9,988 bases of DNA from Armatimonadota bacterium (GCA_026419655.1 JANZZA010000360.1:1-9988), one strand, 5' to 3'; counted from the stretch's first letter, positions 1 to 7,128 are shown. Translations and numbers: made by a program. The notes: generated from the letters alone by a model not told the origin.

Positions 1-1257
1 CAGCATCCTGCCCCTGTCATACCGCAGGGTGTGGACCTCAGCAAGCCGCTCACTCTCGAAGACGTCGTCAAGATTGCCCTGGCGAACAGTCCGACCATAC
101 CCATAGCTACAGAAGAAGTGCGGCGAGCTGTGGCGTCGGCTACGCAGGCGCGCGCGGCCCAACTGCCTAACTTGAGGCTAGGCTGGACGGGGCAGACATC
201 GAAGTCGCTGGGTAGAGCGGGCGGACCGGGGGCTGACGCGCATCAGACCCAGCGCACCGCCCAGGTAGTGCTGGAGCAGACTTTTTTCGAGAGCGGCCTG
301 AAGGAGGACATCCGGGCAGCGAGAGCGTCGGCGGAAGCTTCGCGCCATGCCCTAGCGGACACTCATCGCCTATTAGTCCTAGAGGTGGCCCAGCGCTTCT
401 ACACGGCCCTGGCAGGCCAGGAGTTCGTCAGCGTGGCGGACCGGGCAGTGGCATCAGCGCAGCAGCATCTGGCGCGGGTGCAGGCGCGGATTGAAGAAGG
501 CACGGCGGCCCCCGCAGACAGGTATCCCTTCGAAGTAGAGCTGGCGCAGGCCCAGGTGCAGCGACTGCAGGCTCAGACGCAGGCCCAACAGGCCCTGGAC
601 GACTTGAAGGTAGCCATGGGATTGCCCGCTGAGACGCCCATCGCGCTGGCTGGTGCCCTCACCAAACCACCGCTGCCGACTGAGCTTTCCAACCTTGTGC
701 GGGCGGCCTATGCCTCACGGCCGGACGTGCTGGAGCAGCAGGCGTACATTGAGGCGGCTCGACAGACCCTTCGGGCCGCCCAGCTTCGCCGGGGCCCTGT
801 AATTAGCGCTGGCGGAAGCATCGGTTACGGCCGCTACACGGATGTAACTGACGAGGCATGGGCCCTGGAGCTAGGAGTGTCTTTGCCGCTTTTCGATGGC
901 CAACTGACAAGGGCTCGGGTGGAAGCGGCGCGGGCCAGCCTGGCCATTGCGGAAGAGAACCTGCGCCGCATCCGACTGAATATCAGCGCCGAGGTGGAGC
1001 GCAACTACCTGACGGCGGCCCAGGCGGTGGGTCGAATAGACGCGGCCGAGGCAGCGGTGCGGGCTGCCCGAATAAGCCTGGAAGCGGCCGAAGCAAAGTA
1101 CGCTCTGGGCGCTGGTACCGTCATCGAGGTCACCGACGCCGAAGTGAAGCTCCGCCAGGCTGAGGCCGACCGCGTGCAGGCCTATTACGACTACAACACA
1201 GCCCTGGCGGCGCTACTGGCCGCCTTAGGCCAGCCCGTTGTGGCGACAGGTGAATGA
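1..1257 (+). CDS. TolC-family outer membrane efflux protein, 5' partial
   Basis: Outer-membrane channel component of a tripartite exporter, expected to trimerise and dock on the adaptor encoded next. The frame is open from base 1 to TGA at 1255-1257 (418 codons), so the start and signal peptide probably lie upstream. A GTG at 31 is possible but has no well-spaced ribosome binding site and would leave no signal peptide. Two OEP repeats are visible. The first begins near residue 17 (LTLEDVVKIALANSP) and contains EEGTAAPADRYPFEVELAQA at 165-184. The second begins near residue 232 (LVRAAYASRPDVLEQQA), with the typical PLFDG strand at 296-300 and a GAGTVIEVTDAEVKLRQAE equatorial-type segment near 372-390. 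Long Ala/Glu/Arg-rich helices fit the alpha-barrel. The gap to the adaptor gene is 41 bp. Membership of the OEP/TolC family is seen in sequence; pairing with the MacAB-like genes is inferred from the operon. Confidence 0.9.
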   Translation, partial: QHPAPVIPQGVDLSKPLTLEDVVKIALANSPTIPIATEEVRRAVASATQARAAQLPNLRLGWTGQTSKSLGRAGGPGADAHQTQRTAQVVLEQTFFESGLKEDIRAARASAEASRHALADTHRLLVLEVAQRFYTALAGQEFVSVADRAVASAQQHLARVQARIEEGTAAPADRYPFEVELAQAQVQRLQAQTQAQQALDDLKVAMGLPAETPIALAGALTKPPLPTELSNLVRAAYASRPDVLEQQAYIEAARQTLRAAQLRRGPVISAGGSIGYGRYTDVTDEAWALELGVSLPLFDGQLTRARVEAARASLAIAEENLRRIRLNISAEVERNYLTAAQAVGRIDAAEAAVRAARISLEAAEAKYALGAGTVIEVTDAEVKLRQAEADRVQAYYDYNTALAALLAALGQPVVATGE

Positions 1258-1298
1258 GGCTCTGGCCTAAAGGGCGGTAGCAACGGAGCGGATTGCAC

Positions 1299-3266
1299 AT
1301 GTCTGAAGCCCAGCTTGCTCCGGAGTTAGCTAGGCGACGCCGTCGGATTCTGAGGATGGTAAAGGTCGCAGTTGTGCTTTTGCTAGTTGTGGCAGGCATC
1401 GTGGCCTTTGTCATGGTGCGACGGGCGCGAGCGCGACGCTCGGAGATGGAAGTGGTGAGGACGGAGAAAGTGACGCGCGGCGACCTGGTACAAACCATCT
1501 CCTGCACGGGCGTGATTGCAGCAGAAACCGGGGCTTATGTGAAGATTGGGTCCCAGATCAGCGGTCGGATCCGGCGCTTGTATGCCGACATTGGCCAGCA
1601 GGTTCAGGCTGGGCAGGTGATTGCAGAAATTGACGCGCCGGACCTGGCGGCTAACCTTGAGGCTGCGCGGCGCAACGCCGAGCAGGCACGGGCGCGGTAC
1701 CTGCAGCAACTGGCTGGGGCGCCCATGCAGCACACCCAGCTCGTCTCTGCTTACGAGCAGGCTCAGGAGAGCCTGAAAAGGGCCGAGTCGGAACGCCAAA
1801 GAGTGCGGGCTAACGTTTTGGCGGCCCGGAGCCGTCTGAAAAGCGCGCTGTCGGCCCAAGAAGGTGCACAGGCGCGTTTGCGGGAGGCCGAGGCTCGCCT
1901 CGCGTCCGCGAGGGCCGCTGTGAAACTGCAGTCAGCTCAAACTAACGCCGATGTGCAAAAGGCGAAAGCTGGTGTAAACACGGCCGAGGCGAATCTGCGG
2001 CAGGCCGAGAAGAGCTATCAGTTGGAGATAGCCGACGCCGAGGCTGCGCTGAAGCAGGCAGAAGCCAACGCAGCCCTTGCGGCCGCTGAACTGAAGCGCC
2101 AGGAAGGCCTTTTCGCCAAGGGATTTGCCTCGCAGGCGGACGTGGACAACGCGCGTACCCAGGCCCAGGTGACGGCGCAGCAAGTGGAGGCTGCCAGGTC
2201 AAGGCTGAACCTCACGCGGGAGAAAGTGGAAGCCACACTTTCGGCAGCACGGGACGCGGTGGCGCAGGCCCAGGCGGGCTTGGCGGTGGCAGAAGCGGGC
2301 GTCTACCAGGACGCTATGCGCGCAGAGGACGTAAGGAGTGCCGAAGCAGCCCTGGAAGACGCCAGGGCGTCGGCGGCGCAGGCGGCGGAGACTGTGGCAA
2401 GTGCGCGCGCGGACCTGGTAGCAGCAGAGGCCCAGGCCGCCTCTGCTGACGCAGAAGTTCGCAGCGCTAAGGCAGCCGTCAGGACGGCTCTGGCAAACAT
2501 GACGCAGGACCAGATAAAGCAGCGCGAAATCCAGGCTGCCTACGAGGCGCTCAAGCAGGCTGAGGCACAGGTCAAGTACCAGGAAGCTCAGTTCCAGAAA
2601 AGTTACATCCGCTGCCCGATTTCTGGCACAGTGGTGACCCTAGCGCAGCAGGAAGGCGAGACCGTGGCCGCGGGCCTTTCGGCGCCGACGCTCATCGAAG
2701 TAGTGGACTTGAACCGCCTTCAGGTAAACGCCTACGTGGACGAGACGGACATAGGCCAGGTCAAAGTCGGCCAGCCAGCCAAGGTGACTGTAGATGCTTT
2801 TCCTGACAGGGAATTCCCCGGCAGGGTGGTGACGGTGGCTTCGGCTGCGACCATGCAGGAAAACGTGGTCACTTATCTCGTCACCGTGAAGCTGGAACGC
2901 CAGGTGCAGGCTTTGCTTAAGCCGCAGATGACCGCCAGCGTTGACATCACGGTGCAGAAAAAAGAGAACGTGCTGCTTGTGCCCAACGAAGCACTGAAAA
3001 TGCGCGAGGGTGAAACTAAGGTCGTGGTACTCAAGGATGGCCAGGGCGAGGTGCGGACTGTTAAAACGGGTATGACGGACGGCGATTCGACGGAAATCAC
3101 CAGCGGCCTGCAAGAGGGCGAGGAGGTTGTACTGGCAGGCTTCGAGAAGCTGGGGCTTCCCGAGTTCCGCAGCGAGGCCGAGCTACCCGGGTTCTTGCGT
3201 CGGACGCCCTTCGGCCCGGCGCCTGCACCCGGAGCGCGTGGGGGCAGGGGTGGCAGTGGCCGATGA
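1299..3266 (+). CDS. MacA/HlyD-type periplasmic adaptor with extended coiled coil
   Basis: Membrane-fusion protein linking an inner-membrane ABC transporter to the TolC-like channel. The ATG at 1299 is chosen because GGAG at 1285-1288 is 10 bases upstream; a TTG at 1293 would sit too close. The product is 655 residues, against 371 for E. coli MacA. Order: cytoplasmic Arg-rich N-terminus, one membrane anchor (about 21-40), first half of the biotinyl-lipoyl domain (VKIGSQISGRIRRLYADIGQ, 81-100), then about 320 residues of Ala/Gln/Glu/Arg-rich helix (116-436) with a turn at GFAS (275-278), second lipoyl half (YIRCPISGTVV, 436-446), beta-barrel (about 470-555) and membrane-proximal domain (about 556-620). 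The tail is Pro/Gly/Arg-rich. The extra length lies entirely in the helical part. The stop overlaps the ATPase start, suggesting translational coupling. Confidence 0.9.
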   Translation: MSEAQLAPELARRRRRILRMVKVAVVLLLVVAGIVAFVMVRRARARRSEMEVVRTEKVTRGDLVQTISCTGVIAAETGAYVKIGSQISGRIRRLYADIGQQVQAGQVIAEIDAPDLAANLEAARRNAEQARARYLQQLAGAPMQHTQLVSAYEQAQESLKRAESERQRVRANVLAARSRLKSALSAQEGAQARLREAEARLASARAAVKLQSAQTNADVQKAKAGVNTAEANLRQAEKSYQLEIADAEAALKQAEANAALAAAELKRQEGLFAKGFASQADVDNARTQAQVTAQQVEAARSRLNLTREKVEATLSAARDAVAQAQAGLAVAEAGVYQDAMRAEDVRSAEAALEDARASAAQAAETVASARADLVAAEAQAASADAEVRSAKAAVRTALANMTQDQIKQREIQAAYEALKQAEAQVKYQEAQFQKSYIRCPISGTVVTLAQQEGETVAAGLSAPTLIEVVDLNRLQVNAYVDETDIGQVKVGQPAKVTVDAFPDREFPGRVVTVASAATMQENVVTYLVTVKLERQVQALLKPQMTASVDITVQKKENVLLVPNEALKMREGETKVVVLKDGQGEVRTVKTGMTDGDSTEITSGLQEGEEVVLAGFEKLGLPEFRSEAELPGFLRRTPFGPAPAPGARGGRGGSGR

Positions 3267-3988
3267 GCCTTATAGATGCGCGTGACATAACCAAAATCTA
3301 CAAGATGGGCGACGTCGAGGTGCCCGCCCTGCGCGGTGTGTCGTTAATGGTTGAGGCTGGCGAGTTTATGGCAATAACCGGCCCATCTGGCTCCGGCAAG
3401 AGCACCATGATGCATATCCTTGGCTGCCTGGACGTGCCAACATCGGGCACTTATTTTCTCGACGGGGTCGAAGTATCTTCACTCGACGACGACCAGTTGG
3501 CCAGGATTCGGCGCACCAAGCTGGGCTTCGTTTTTCAGCAGTTTAACCTCTTGCCCCGCACCACGGCTCTGGAAAACGTTGAGCTGCCACTGGTTTACGC
3601 CGGCGTGCCAGACCGGCGTGAGCGAGCCAGGGAAGCTCTGGTGCGCGTGGGCCTGGGCGACCGTATGCATCACTTGCCCAGCCAGCTTTCGGGCGGTCAG
3701 CAGCAGCGAGTGGCCATCGCCCGCGCTCTGGTCAACAATCCTTCAATCATTCTCGCTGACGAGCCCACTGGGAACCTCGCCAGCCGCCAGAGCGAAGAGA
3801 TAATGGGGCTGTTCCAGGAGCTAAATGACGCAGGTATCACCATTATAATGGTCACGCATGAGGCCGACGTGGCCCGCCACGCCAAGCGCATTGTGCAGTT
3901 CCGCGACGGTCGAATCATCGGCGACCTCGCGGTAGAAGACAGGCTGATGGCCAGGGACCTGCTGGCACAGATGCCCATAGAGGCTTAA
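3263..3988 (+). CDS. MacB-type ABC transporter ATP-binding protein
   Basis: Cytoplasmic ATPase that drives the exporter. The 241-residue length is usual for the LolD/MacB-type ATPase family when encoded apart from the permease. Visible motifs: Walker A GPSGSGKST (40-48), Q-loop FVFQQFNLLP with Q92, signature LSGGQQQRVAIARAL (142-156), Walker B IILADEP (162-168) and switch histidine in VTHE (H199). The start ATG at 3263 overlaps the adaptor stop (ATGA), so the two are probably translationally coupled. Oddity: the D-loop reads GNLAS where this family normally has GNLDS, so the conserved aspartate is alanine at residue 173 (codon GCC at 3779-3781). The rest looks intact. The permease follows after 42 bp. 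Family assignment is firm; the transported substrate is unknown. Confidence 0.95.
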   Translation: MSLIDARDITKIYKMGDVEVPALRGVSLMVEAGEFMAITGPSGSGKSTMMHILGCLDVPTSGTYFLDGVEVSSLDDDQLARIRRTKLGFVFQQFNLLPRTTALENVELPLVYAGVPDRRERAREALVRVGLGDRMHHLPSQLSGGQQQRVAIARALVNNPSIILADEPTGNLASRQSEEIMGLFQELNDAGITIIMVTHEADVARHAKRIVQFRDGRIIGDLAVEDRLMARDLLAQMPIEA

Positions 3989-4030
3989 GAGCTTGTGGGC
4001 CGAGCGATGCGCTGAGGGGAACTTAGGCCA

Positions 4031-5269
4031 ATGGGTGTATGGGAGAGCATTCGCATAGCCCTTCGTGCCCTGCGCACCAACAAGATGCGCACAGGCCTGA
4101 CGATGCTGGGAGTGGTCATCGGCGTCGGCGCAGTCATTGCAATGGTGGCCCTCGGCCAGGGGGCAGCCAAGCGGATACGCGAGCAGTTTGAGTCCATGGG
4201 GACTAATCTCGTGGTCCTGCACGCTGGGCCGCCGCGCTTCCGCCCTGGGGGGCCCCCGGTGGCGACGGGGCCCGTGCGCAGTCTGGTGCCCGCCGATGCC
4301 CGCGTCATCGAGCGCAAGCTCAAGGATACCGTGGCGATGGTGGCTCCGGTTTGTCGCGGTAGCGCCGACCTCAAGCTCGGCAATAAGACGTGGAACACTT
4401 CCATTATTGGGGCTACGCCGGAGTATGAGTTCGTGGCGAAAATGCGCGTGGAAGCCGGCCGGTTTCACAATGCTCAGGAGGAAAAGGCCCGCGCCCGGGT
4501 TGCCGTGATAGGCCGCACAGTCATAGAAAAGCTCACCGGCGACCGCACTAATGACCTGGTGGGCCAGTATATTCTCATCAGGCGCACGCGCTTTCGCGTC
4601 ATCGGCATTCTTAAAGAGCGCGGCGCGGGTGCCTTCGGGCAGGACCAGGACGACCTTGTCATCATTCCCTGCTCCACGGCCATGCGGCGCGTATTCAACC
4701 GCACCTGGCTCAACGAGATTGACCTCATGTGCCGCACAGAGAAGGACATTCCTCTGGCCATGGAGCAGCTCACCACCCTGATGCGCCAGCGCCACAAGCT
4801 CCGTCCGCCCTTCCCCGACAACGACGATTTCCACGTGCGCAGTCAGTCTCAAATCCTTGAGGCCAGCGCACAAAGCTCGCAGACCATGACCGCTCTGTTG
4901 GGGGGCATTGCTCTCGTTTCCCTCATTGTCGGTGGCATCGGCATCATGAACATAATGCTCGTGTCGGTGACCGAGCGCACCCGCGAGATTGGCATCCGCA
5001 AAGCCGTCGGAGCGACCAGCCGCCACATCCTTACCCAGTTCGTGGTCGAGGCCCTGGTCATTTCCGTCATGGGCGGATTGCTGGGCATTGGCGTGGGTGC
5101 CGGCGGGGTGAAGCTTATTACCCACTTCCTGCAGTGGAGTGCGATCGTAGAGCCCTCGTCGGTGGTTCTCGCCGTGGCCGTTTCTGCGGCCGTGGGAATG
5201 TTTTTCGGCATCTATCCCGCCTACCGTGCCGCCAAGCTTAACCCCATTGACGCCCTGCGCTACGAATAG
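4031..5269 (+). CDS. MacB-type ABC transporter permease (FtsX family)
   Basis: Inner-membrane subunit of the MacAB-like exporter, 412 residues, with the ATPase as a separate gene rather than fused as in E. coli MacB. ATG 4031 is preceded by GAGGGGA (4014-4020) at good spacing. Layout: amphipathic N-terminus, TM1 (about 22-42), a periplasmic MacB_PCD-type domain (about 45-280), then three C-terminal helices (about 286-310, 333-357, 375-396) forming the FtsX domain. The cytoplasmic coupling segment VTERTREIGIRKAVGAT (313-329) and the C-terminal signature YPAYRAAKLNPIDALRYE (395-412) are diagnostic for the family. The four-TM topology fits mechanotransmission rather than classical transmembrane transport, which is family knowledge. 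It is the last gene of the operon; no strong terminator follows immediately. Confidence 0.95.
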   Translation: MGVWESIRIALRALRTNKMRTGLTMLGVVIGVGAVIAMVALGQGAAKRIREQFESMGTNLVVLHAGPPRFRPGGPPVATGPVRSLVPADARVIERKLKDTVAMVAPVCRGSADLKLGNKTWNTSIIGATPEYEFVAKMRVEAGRFHNAQEEKARARVAVIGRTVIEKLTGDRTNDLVGQYILIRRTRFRVIGILKERGAGAFGQDQDDLVIIPCSTAMRRVFNRTWLNEIDLMCRTEKDIPLAMEQLTTLMRQRHKLRPPFPDNDDFHVRSQSQILEASAQSSQTMTALLGGIALVSLIVGGIGIMNIMLVSVTERTREIGIRKAVGATSRHILTQFVVEALVISVMGGLLGIGVGAGGVKLITHFLQWSAIVEPSSVVLAVAVSAAVGMFFGIYPAYRAAKLNPIDALRYE

Positions 5270-5280
5270 TCCCCCTGAGC

Positions 5281-5402
5281 GCATGTCGCGCAACCTGCTT
5301 TTGCGACGGCTGGCTTACTCGGGCTGCAAAACGCCCGGAGCGCAAAGGCAGCGATTTTCTGTCCTCGGTAGGCTGAAGACAGGCCTTTTGCAACAGTCAC
5401 CC
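5281..5402. repeat. Intergenic repeat unit 1 (MITE-like)
   Basis: First of at least six related units. The left end is degenerate: TGTCGCGCAACCTGCTTTT (5284-5302) matches TGTTGCAAAACCTTCTTTT of unit 3 at 15 of 19 positions. The right end TTTTGCAACAGTCACCC (5386-5402) is the best-conserved form of the family terminus. A small imperfect hairpin, GTCGCGCAA/TTGCGAC (5285-5307), falls at the left end. It starts 11 bp after the permease stop. No coding potential or transposase is apparent. Confidence 0.6.
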
Positions 5403-5481
5403 CAGAAGGCTGCAAGAAGTCCTCTTGGTGCTGACAGTAGTGTCTCTTAGCGCCCACGCAAGCCGTCCGAAACACATTCCA

Positions 5482-5609
5482 GGACGACTGCCGCAAGAGC
5501 TGGTGTTGGCCTATCCAGAGGGCAGAAAGTGTGCAACGCTGTGCGCCCGACCTTTTACCTGCGATCGCGTCTTGGGACTGGAAAGGGACTTCTACAAAAG
5601 TTTCCCAGG
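5482..5609. repeat. Intergenic repeat unit 2 (MITE-like, long form)
   Basis: The left end GGACGACTGCCGCAAGAGC (5482-5500) is a diverged copy of the GGGTGACTGTTGCAAAACC terminus, and several of the mismatches are transitions. The right end CTTCTACAAAAGTTTCCCAGG (5589-5609) is a diverged copy of CTTTTGCAACAGTCTCCCAGG and overlaps the left end of unit 3 by two bases, giving a nearly palindromic junction. The interior aligns with unit 6 over its length, sharing CTGGTGTTG, then GTGT, CCTYTTACCT and GCGTCT blocks in the same order. Confidence 0.6.
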
Positions 5610-5731
5610 GTGACTGTTGCAAAACCTTCTTTTAACGATTGATTCGCTTCCGCCCAGTGTAAGTTGCCGCCACAAGTCTATGTCGTTCGCGGGCTGCCAG
5701 CCACGCCAAGGTGAGTTTTGCAACAGTCTCC
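5608..5731. repeat. Intergenic repeat unit 3 (MITE-like)
   Basis: Clearest unit. The left end GGGTGACTGTTGCAAAA (5608-5624) and right end TTTTGCAACAGTCTCCC form a 17-bp terminal inverted repeat with one mismatch. The unit aligns without gaps to unit 4 at a fixed offset of 159 bases (5608-5728 against 5767-5887), with about 85 of 121 positions identical by hand count. Its left end is also a perfect 17-bp inverted match to the right end of unit 1. Confidence 0.75.
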
Positions 5732-5735
5732 CAGG

Positions 5736-5767
5736 AAGCCCAGTCTCTTGGCTGGATCGGGCTTTTT
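5736..5767 (+). terminator. Candidate hairpin plus T-run between repeat units 3 and 4
   Basis: AAGCCC (5736-5741) can pair with GGGCTT (5759-5764), and the right arm runs into five T residues (5763-5767), so a plus-strand transcript could form a terminator-like stem. The loop is long (17 bases, with an alternative CCAG/CTGG pairing inside). It lies about 470 bp after the permease stop, so it would end read-through from the efflux operon. The outer flanks (end of unit 3 and start of unit 4) are themselves inverted copies and could extend the stem. Confidence 0.3.
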
Positions 5768-5890
5768 GGTGACCGTTACAAAGCCATCGTTTCACGAGTT
5801 AGTAGCGCCCATGCAGTATTACTTGCAGGCGCAAACCTCTGCCGTACACGGACTGGCAGCTACGTCGGGGCGAGTGTTGCAACAGTCACC
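5767..5890. repeat. Intergenic repeat unit 4 (MITE-like)
   Basis: The left end TGGTGACCGTTACAAAG (5767-5783) and right end GTTGCAACAGTCACC (5876-5890) are diverged forms of the family termini. It is a gap-free direct partner of unit 3. The sequence just after it (about 5898-5924) recurs in inverted orientation before unit 5 on the other side of the minus-strand gene. Confidence 0.7.
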
Positions 5891-5961
5891 CCAGACTTCC
5901 TTGCCCAACTTTCTCCTGCTTTCGCTGCCGGCCCTGGGCTTTTCGGCGTCCTGCCTGAATA

Positions 5962-6429
5962 CTAGCGCGTGGAAGGAAGCTCGCAGGCGTCCTCACAGGG
6001 CGGCGTGAAGCCAGTCTTTTTCCGCGGGTCGCCCTGCTTCGTCCATATAGCCACGGTCCGGGTAGGAGCATGCCACTTAACGTCGCACTTGAGGGCCTGG
6101 GCCATGAGCCGCAGAGGTATCAGCAGGCTTCCGTCCACTATGATGCCCTGCGAGCGCTTTATCGGCACACACTGATTGCCCGCACAGACAACGGCAAGCT
6201 GGGCCTTTTGATTCCACTCAACCTTCGCGCCGACCGCCTCGGTGGCTGCCCGCAGCGGAGCATAGGTTACGCCGTCACGCACGCGAGCCGCCGGCGAAAA
6301 CGTCCGCTCTCGGCCATCCACGAGGACCCGCACGAGTTCATCGGCCCCCCACACCGCTACAGCCACGGCCCCGGCCAGAAGGCAAATGATGCTGCCGATA
6401 ATGTATCCCCGCGTCACGGAAAGCCTCAT
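5962..6429 (-). CDS. Secreted copper-amine-oxidase-N-like (stalk) domain protein
   Basis: A 155-residue exported protein of unknown specific role. ATG at 6427-6429 is preceded on the minus strand by a strong GAGGAGGAA ribosome binding site (complement of 6435-6443). An N-terminal hydrophobic segment (about 9-28) is a signal peptide or anchor. The rest resembles the Cu_amine_oxidN1 fold: VRVLVDGRERTF (33-44), then two related half-repeats, VTYAPLRAATEAVGAKVEW (54-72) and LLIPLRLMAQALKCDVKW (102-119). This domain usually sits in cell-envelope or carbohydrate-related proteins and does not imply oxidase activity or copper binding. Six cysteines (16, 82, 87, 115, 145, 149), five beyond the signal region, suggest disulfides or metal contacts. 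It is alone on the minus strand, convergent with the efflux operon, and flanked by repeat units 4 and 5. It is probably complete, since the short length is compatible with one stand-alone domain. Confidence 0.8.
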   Translation of the reverse strand: MRLSVTRGYIIGSIICLLAGAVAVAVWGADELVRVLVDGRERTFSPAARVRDGVTYAPLRAATEAVGAKVEWNQKAQLAVVCAGNQCVPIKRSQGIIVDGSLLIPLRLMAQALKCDVKWHAPTRTVAIWTKQGDPRKKTGFTPPCEDACELPSTR

Positions 6430-6604
6430 AGACGTTCCTCCTCAATGTCAGTACAGAGAACGTAACATCATTTCTCACTGGGCGCAATCACGCACCTTGA
6501 ATTTGACTGCCCAACGGCCCTGGCAAGCGTGGGGGCTGGGATGAAAGCAAGAAGTTTGGCAAGGAGCGCTTGGTCGGGCACCCTTCTCGCAAAGTTCCTC
6601 TCAG

Positions 6605-6730
6605 CAATGATTGTTGCAAAAGCTGGTGGAGGCTTGTCCTGAGCGAACAAAATGTAAAATGCTGCGTGGTGGGCCTTTTAGCTGTGATTGTGTGTGAGGG
6701 CCGAGAAGGCAGCTTTGCGCAACACGAATC
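6605..6730. repeat. Intergenic repeat unit 5 (MITE-like)
   Basis: The left end contains TGATTGTTGCAAAAGC (6608-6623), close to the family terminus. The right end TTTGCGCAACACGAATC (about 6714-6730) is a decayed form of TTTTGCAACAGTC. The length of about 125 bp matches the other units. The interior shares the order of blocks AAAATGT, CCTTTTA and GTGTGTGAGG with units 2 and 6 (CCTTTTACC, GCGTCTTGG / CCTCTTACC, GCGTCTGCGAGG). It is more diverged than units 3 and 4. Confidence 0.5.
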
Positions 6731-6884
6731 AGTAGAATCCGGTGGCTGGAGTTTGCATGCCTGGGGCGAGGTCGCTTGAGACAAACTTCTGATATGCCGG
6801 GACAGTCGCCTTCAATCAGGGAGTATTCAGTTTACTCAGGATTTTGTTTCAGGCACGAAAGAGTGAGGCGCGAAGAATCACCTT

Positions 6885-7012
6885 GGTGGTCTGTCCCAAA
6901 AACCTGGTGTTGACTTATACAGGGCCACAAAAGTGTAGAAAGGTGCGTGTCCCACCTCTTACCTCGGGAGGCGTCTGCGAGGGGTTGCAGAAACTTTTGC
7001 AACAGTCTCCTC
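6885..7012. repeat. Intergenic repeat unit 6 (MITE-like, long form)
   Basis: The left end GGTGGTCTGTCCCAAAAACC (6885-6904) is a diverged family start, and the right end CTTTTGCAACAGTCTCC (6994-7010) is well conserved. The length matches unit 2 and the interiors align, starting with CTGGTGTTG (6904-6912 here). Just downstream lies the promoter of the prepilin gene. An 11-bp direct repeat, CCTTCAATCAG, occurs on both sides (6809-6819 and 7030-7040). Confidence 0.6.
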
Positions 7013-7046
7013 AGAAAACCGGATACTCCCCTTCAATCAGTAGGTC

Positions 7047-7075
7047 GTGACAACGCCACTCATTCCCAGCATAAT
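7047..7075 (+). promoter_or_regulatory. Sigma70-type promoter for the prepilin gene
   Basis: GTGACA (7047-7052) and CATAAT (7070-7075) each match five of six bases of the -35 and -10 consensus, with the ideal 17-bp spacing. Transcription would start near 7082, giving a leader of about 47 bases before the ATG at 7129. It lies directly after repeat unit 6. Predicted from consensus only. Confidence 0.5.
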
Positions 7076-7128
7076 AGCGTGTGGCGGAGGCGGGAACGGG
7101 CGGAGCGCGTTGAGCTGGAGCGTCACGT

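Noticed and set aside
31..1257. GTG at 31 as the true start of the TolC-like gene
   Set aside because: The frame stays open to the window edge, the signal peptide is missing, and the only purine-rich stretch is directly against the codon.
3821..5293. 490-codon open frame on the minus strand
   Set aside because: Shadow of the ATPase end and the FtsX-type permease, both identified by clear family motifs on the plus strand.
5318..5340. Hairpin CTCGGGC/GCCCGGAG as terminator of the efflux operon
   Set aside because: The stem has a bulge and is followed by A/G-rich sequence with no uridine run; it also lies inside repeat unit 1.
5281..5890. CRISPR array
   Set aside because: The repeats are 120-128 bp, diverged, partly inverted and unevenly spaced, with no short identical direct repeats, unique spacers or cas genes.
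5226..5965. Several 60-120 codon frames in the 5270-5961 gap, on both strands
   Set aside because: They run through repeat units, and their shared LQQSP-type stretches are just translations of the repeat terminus TTTTGCAACAGTCWCCC. No ribosome binding sites or domains were seen.
6468..7050. Small frames in the 6430-7128 gap, including 98 minus-strand codons at 6488-6784
   Set aside because: They overlap repeat units 5 and 6, show no family resemblance, and the same repeat-derived peptide stretches recur.
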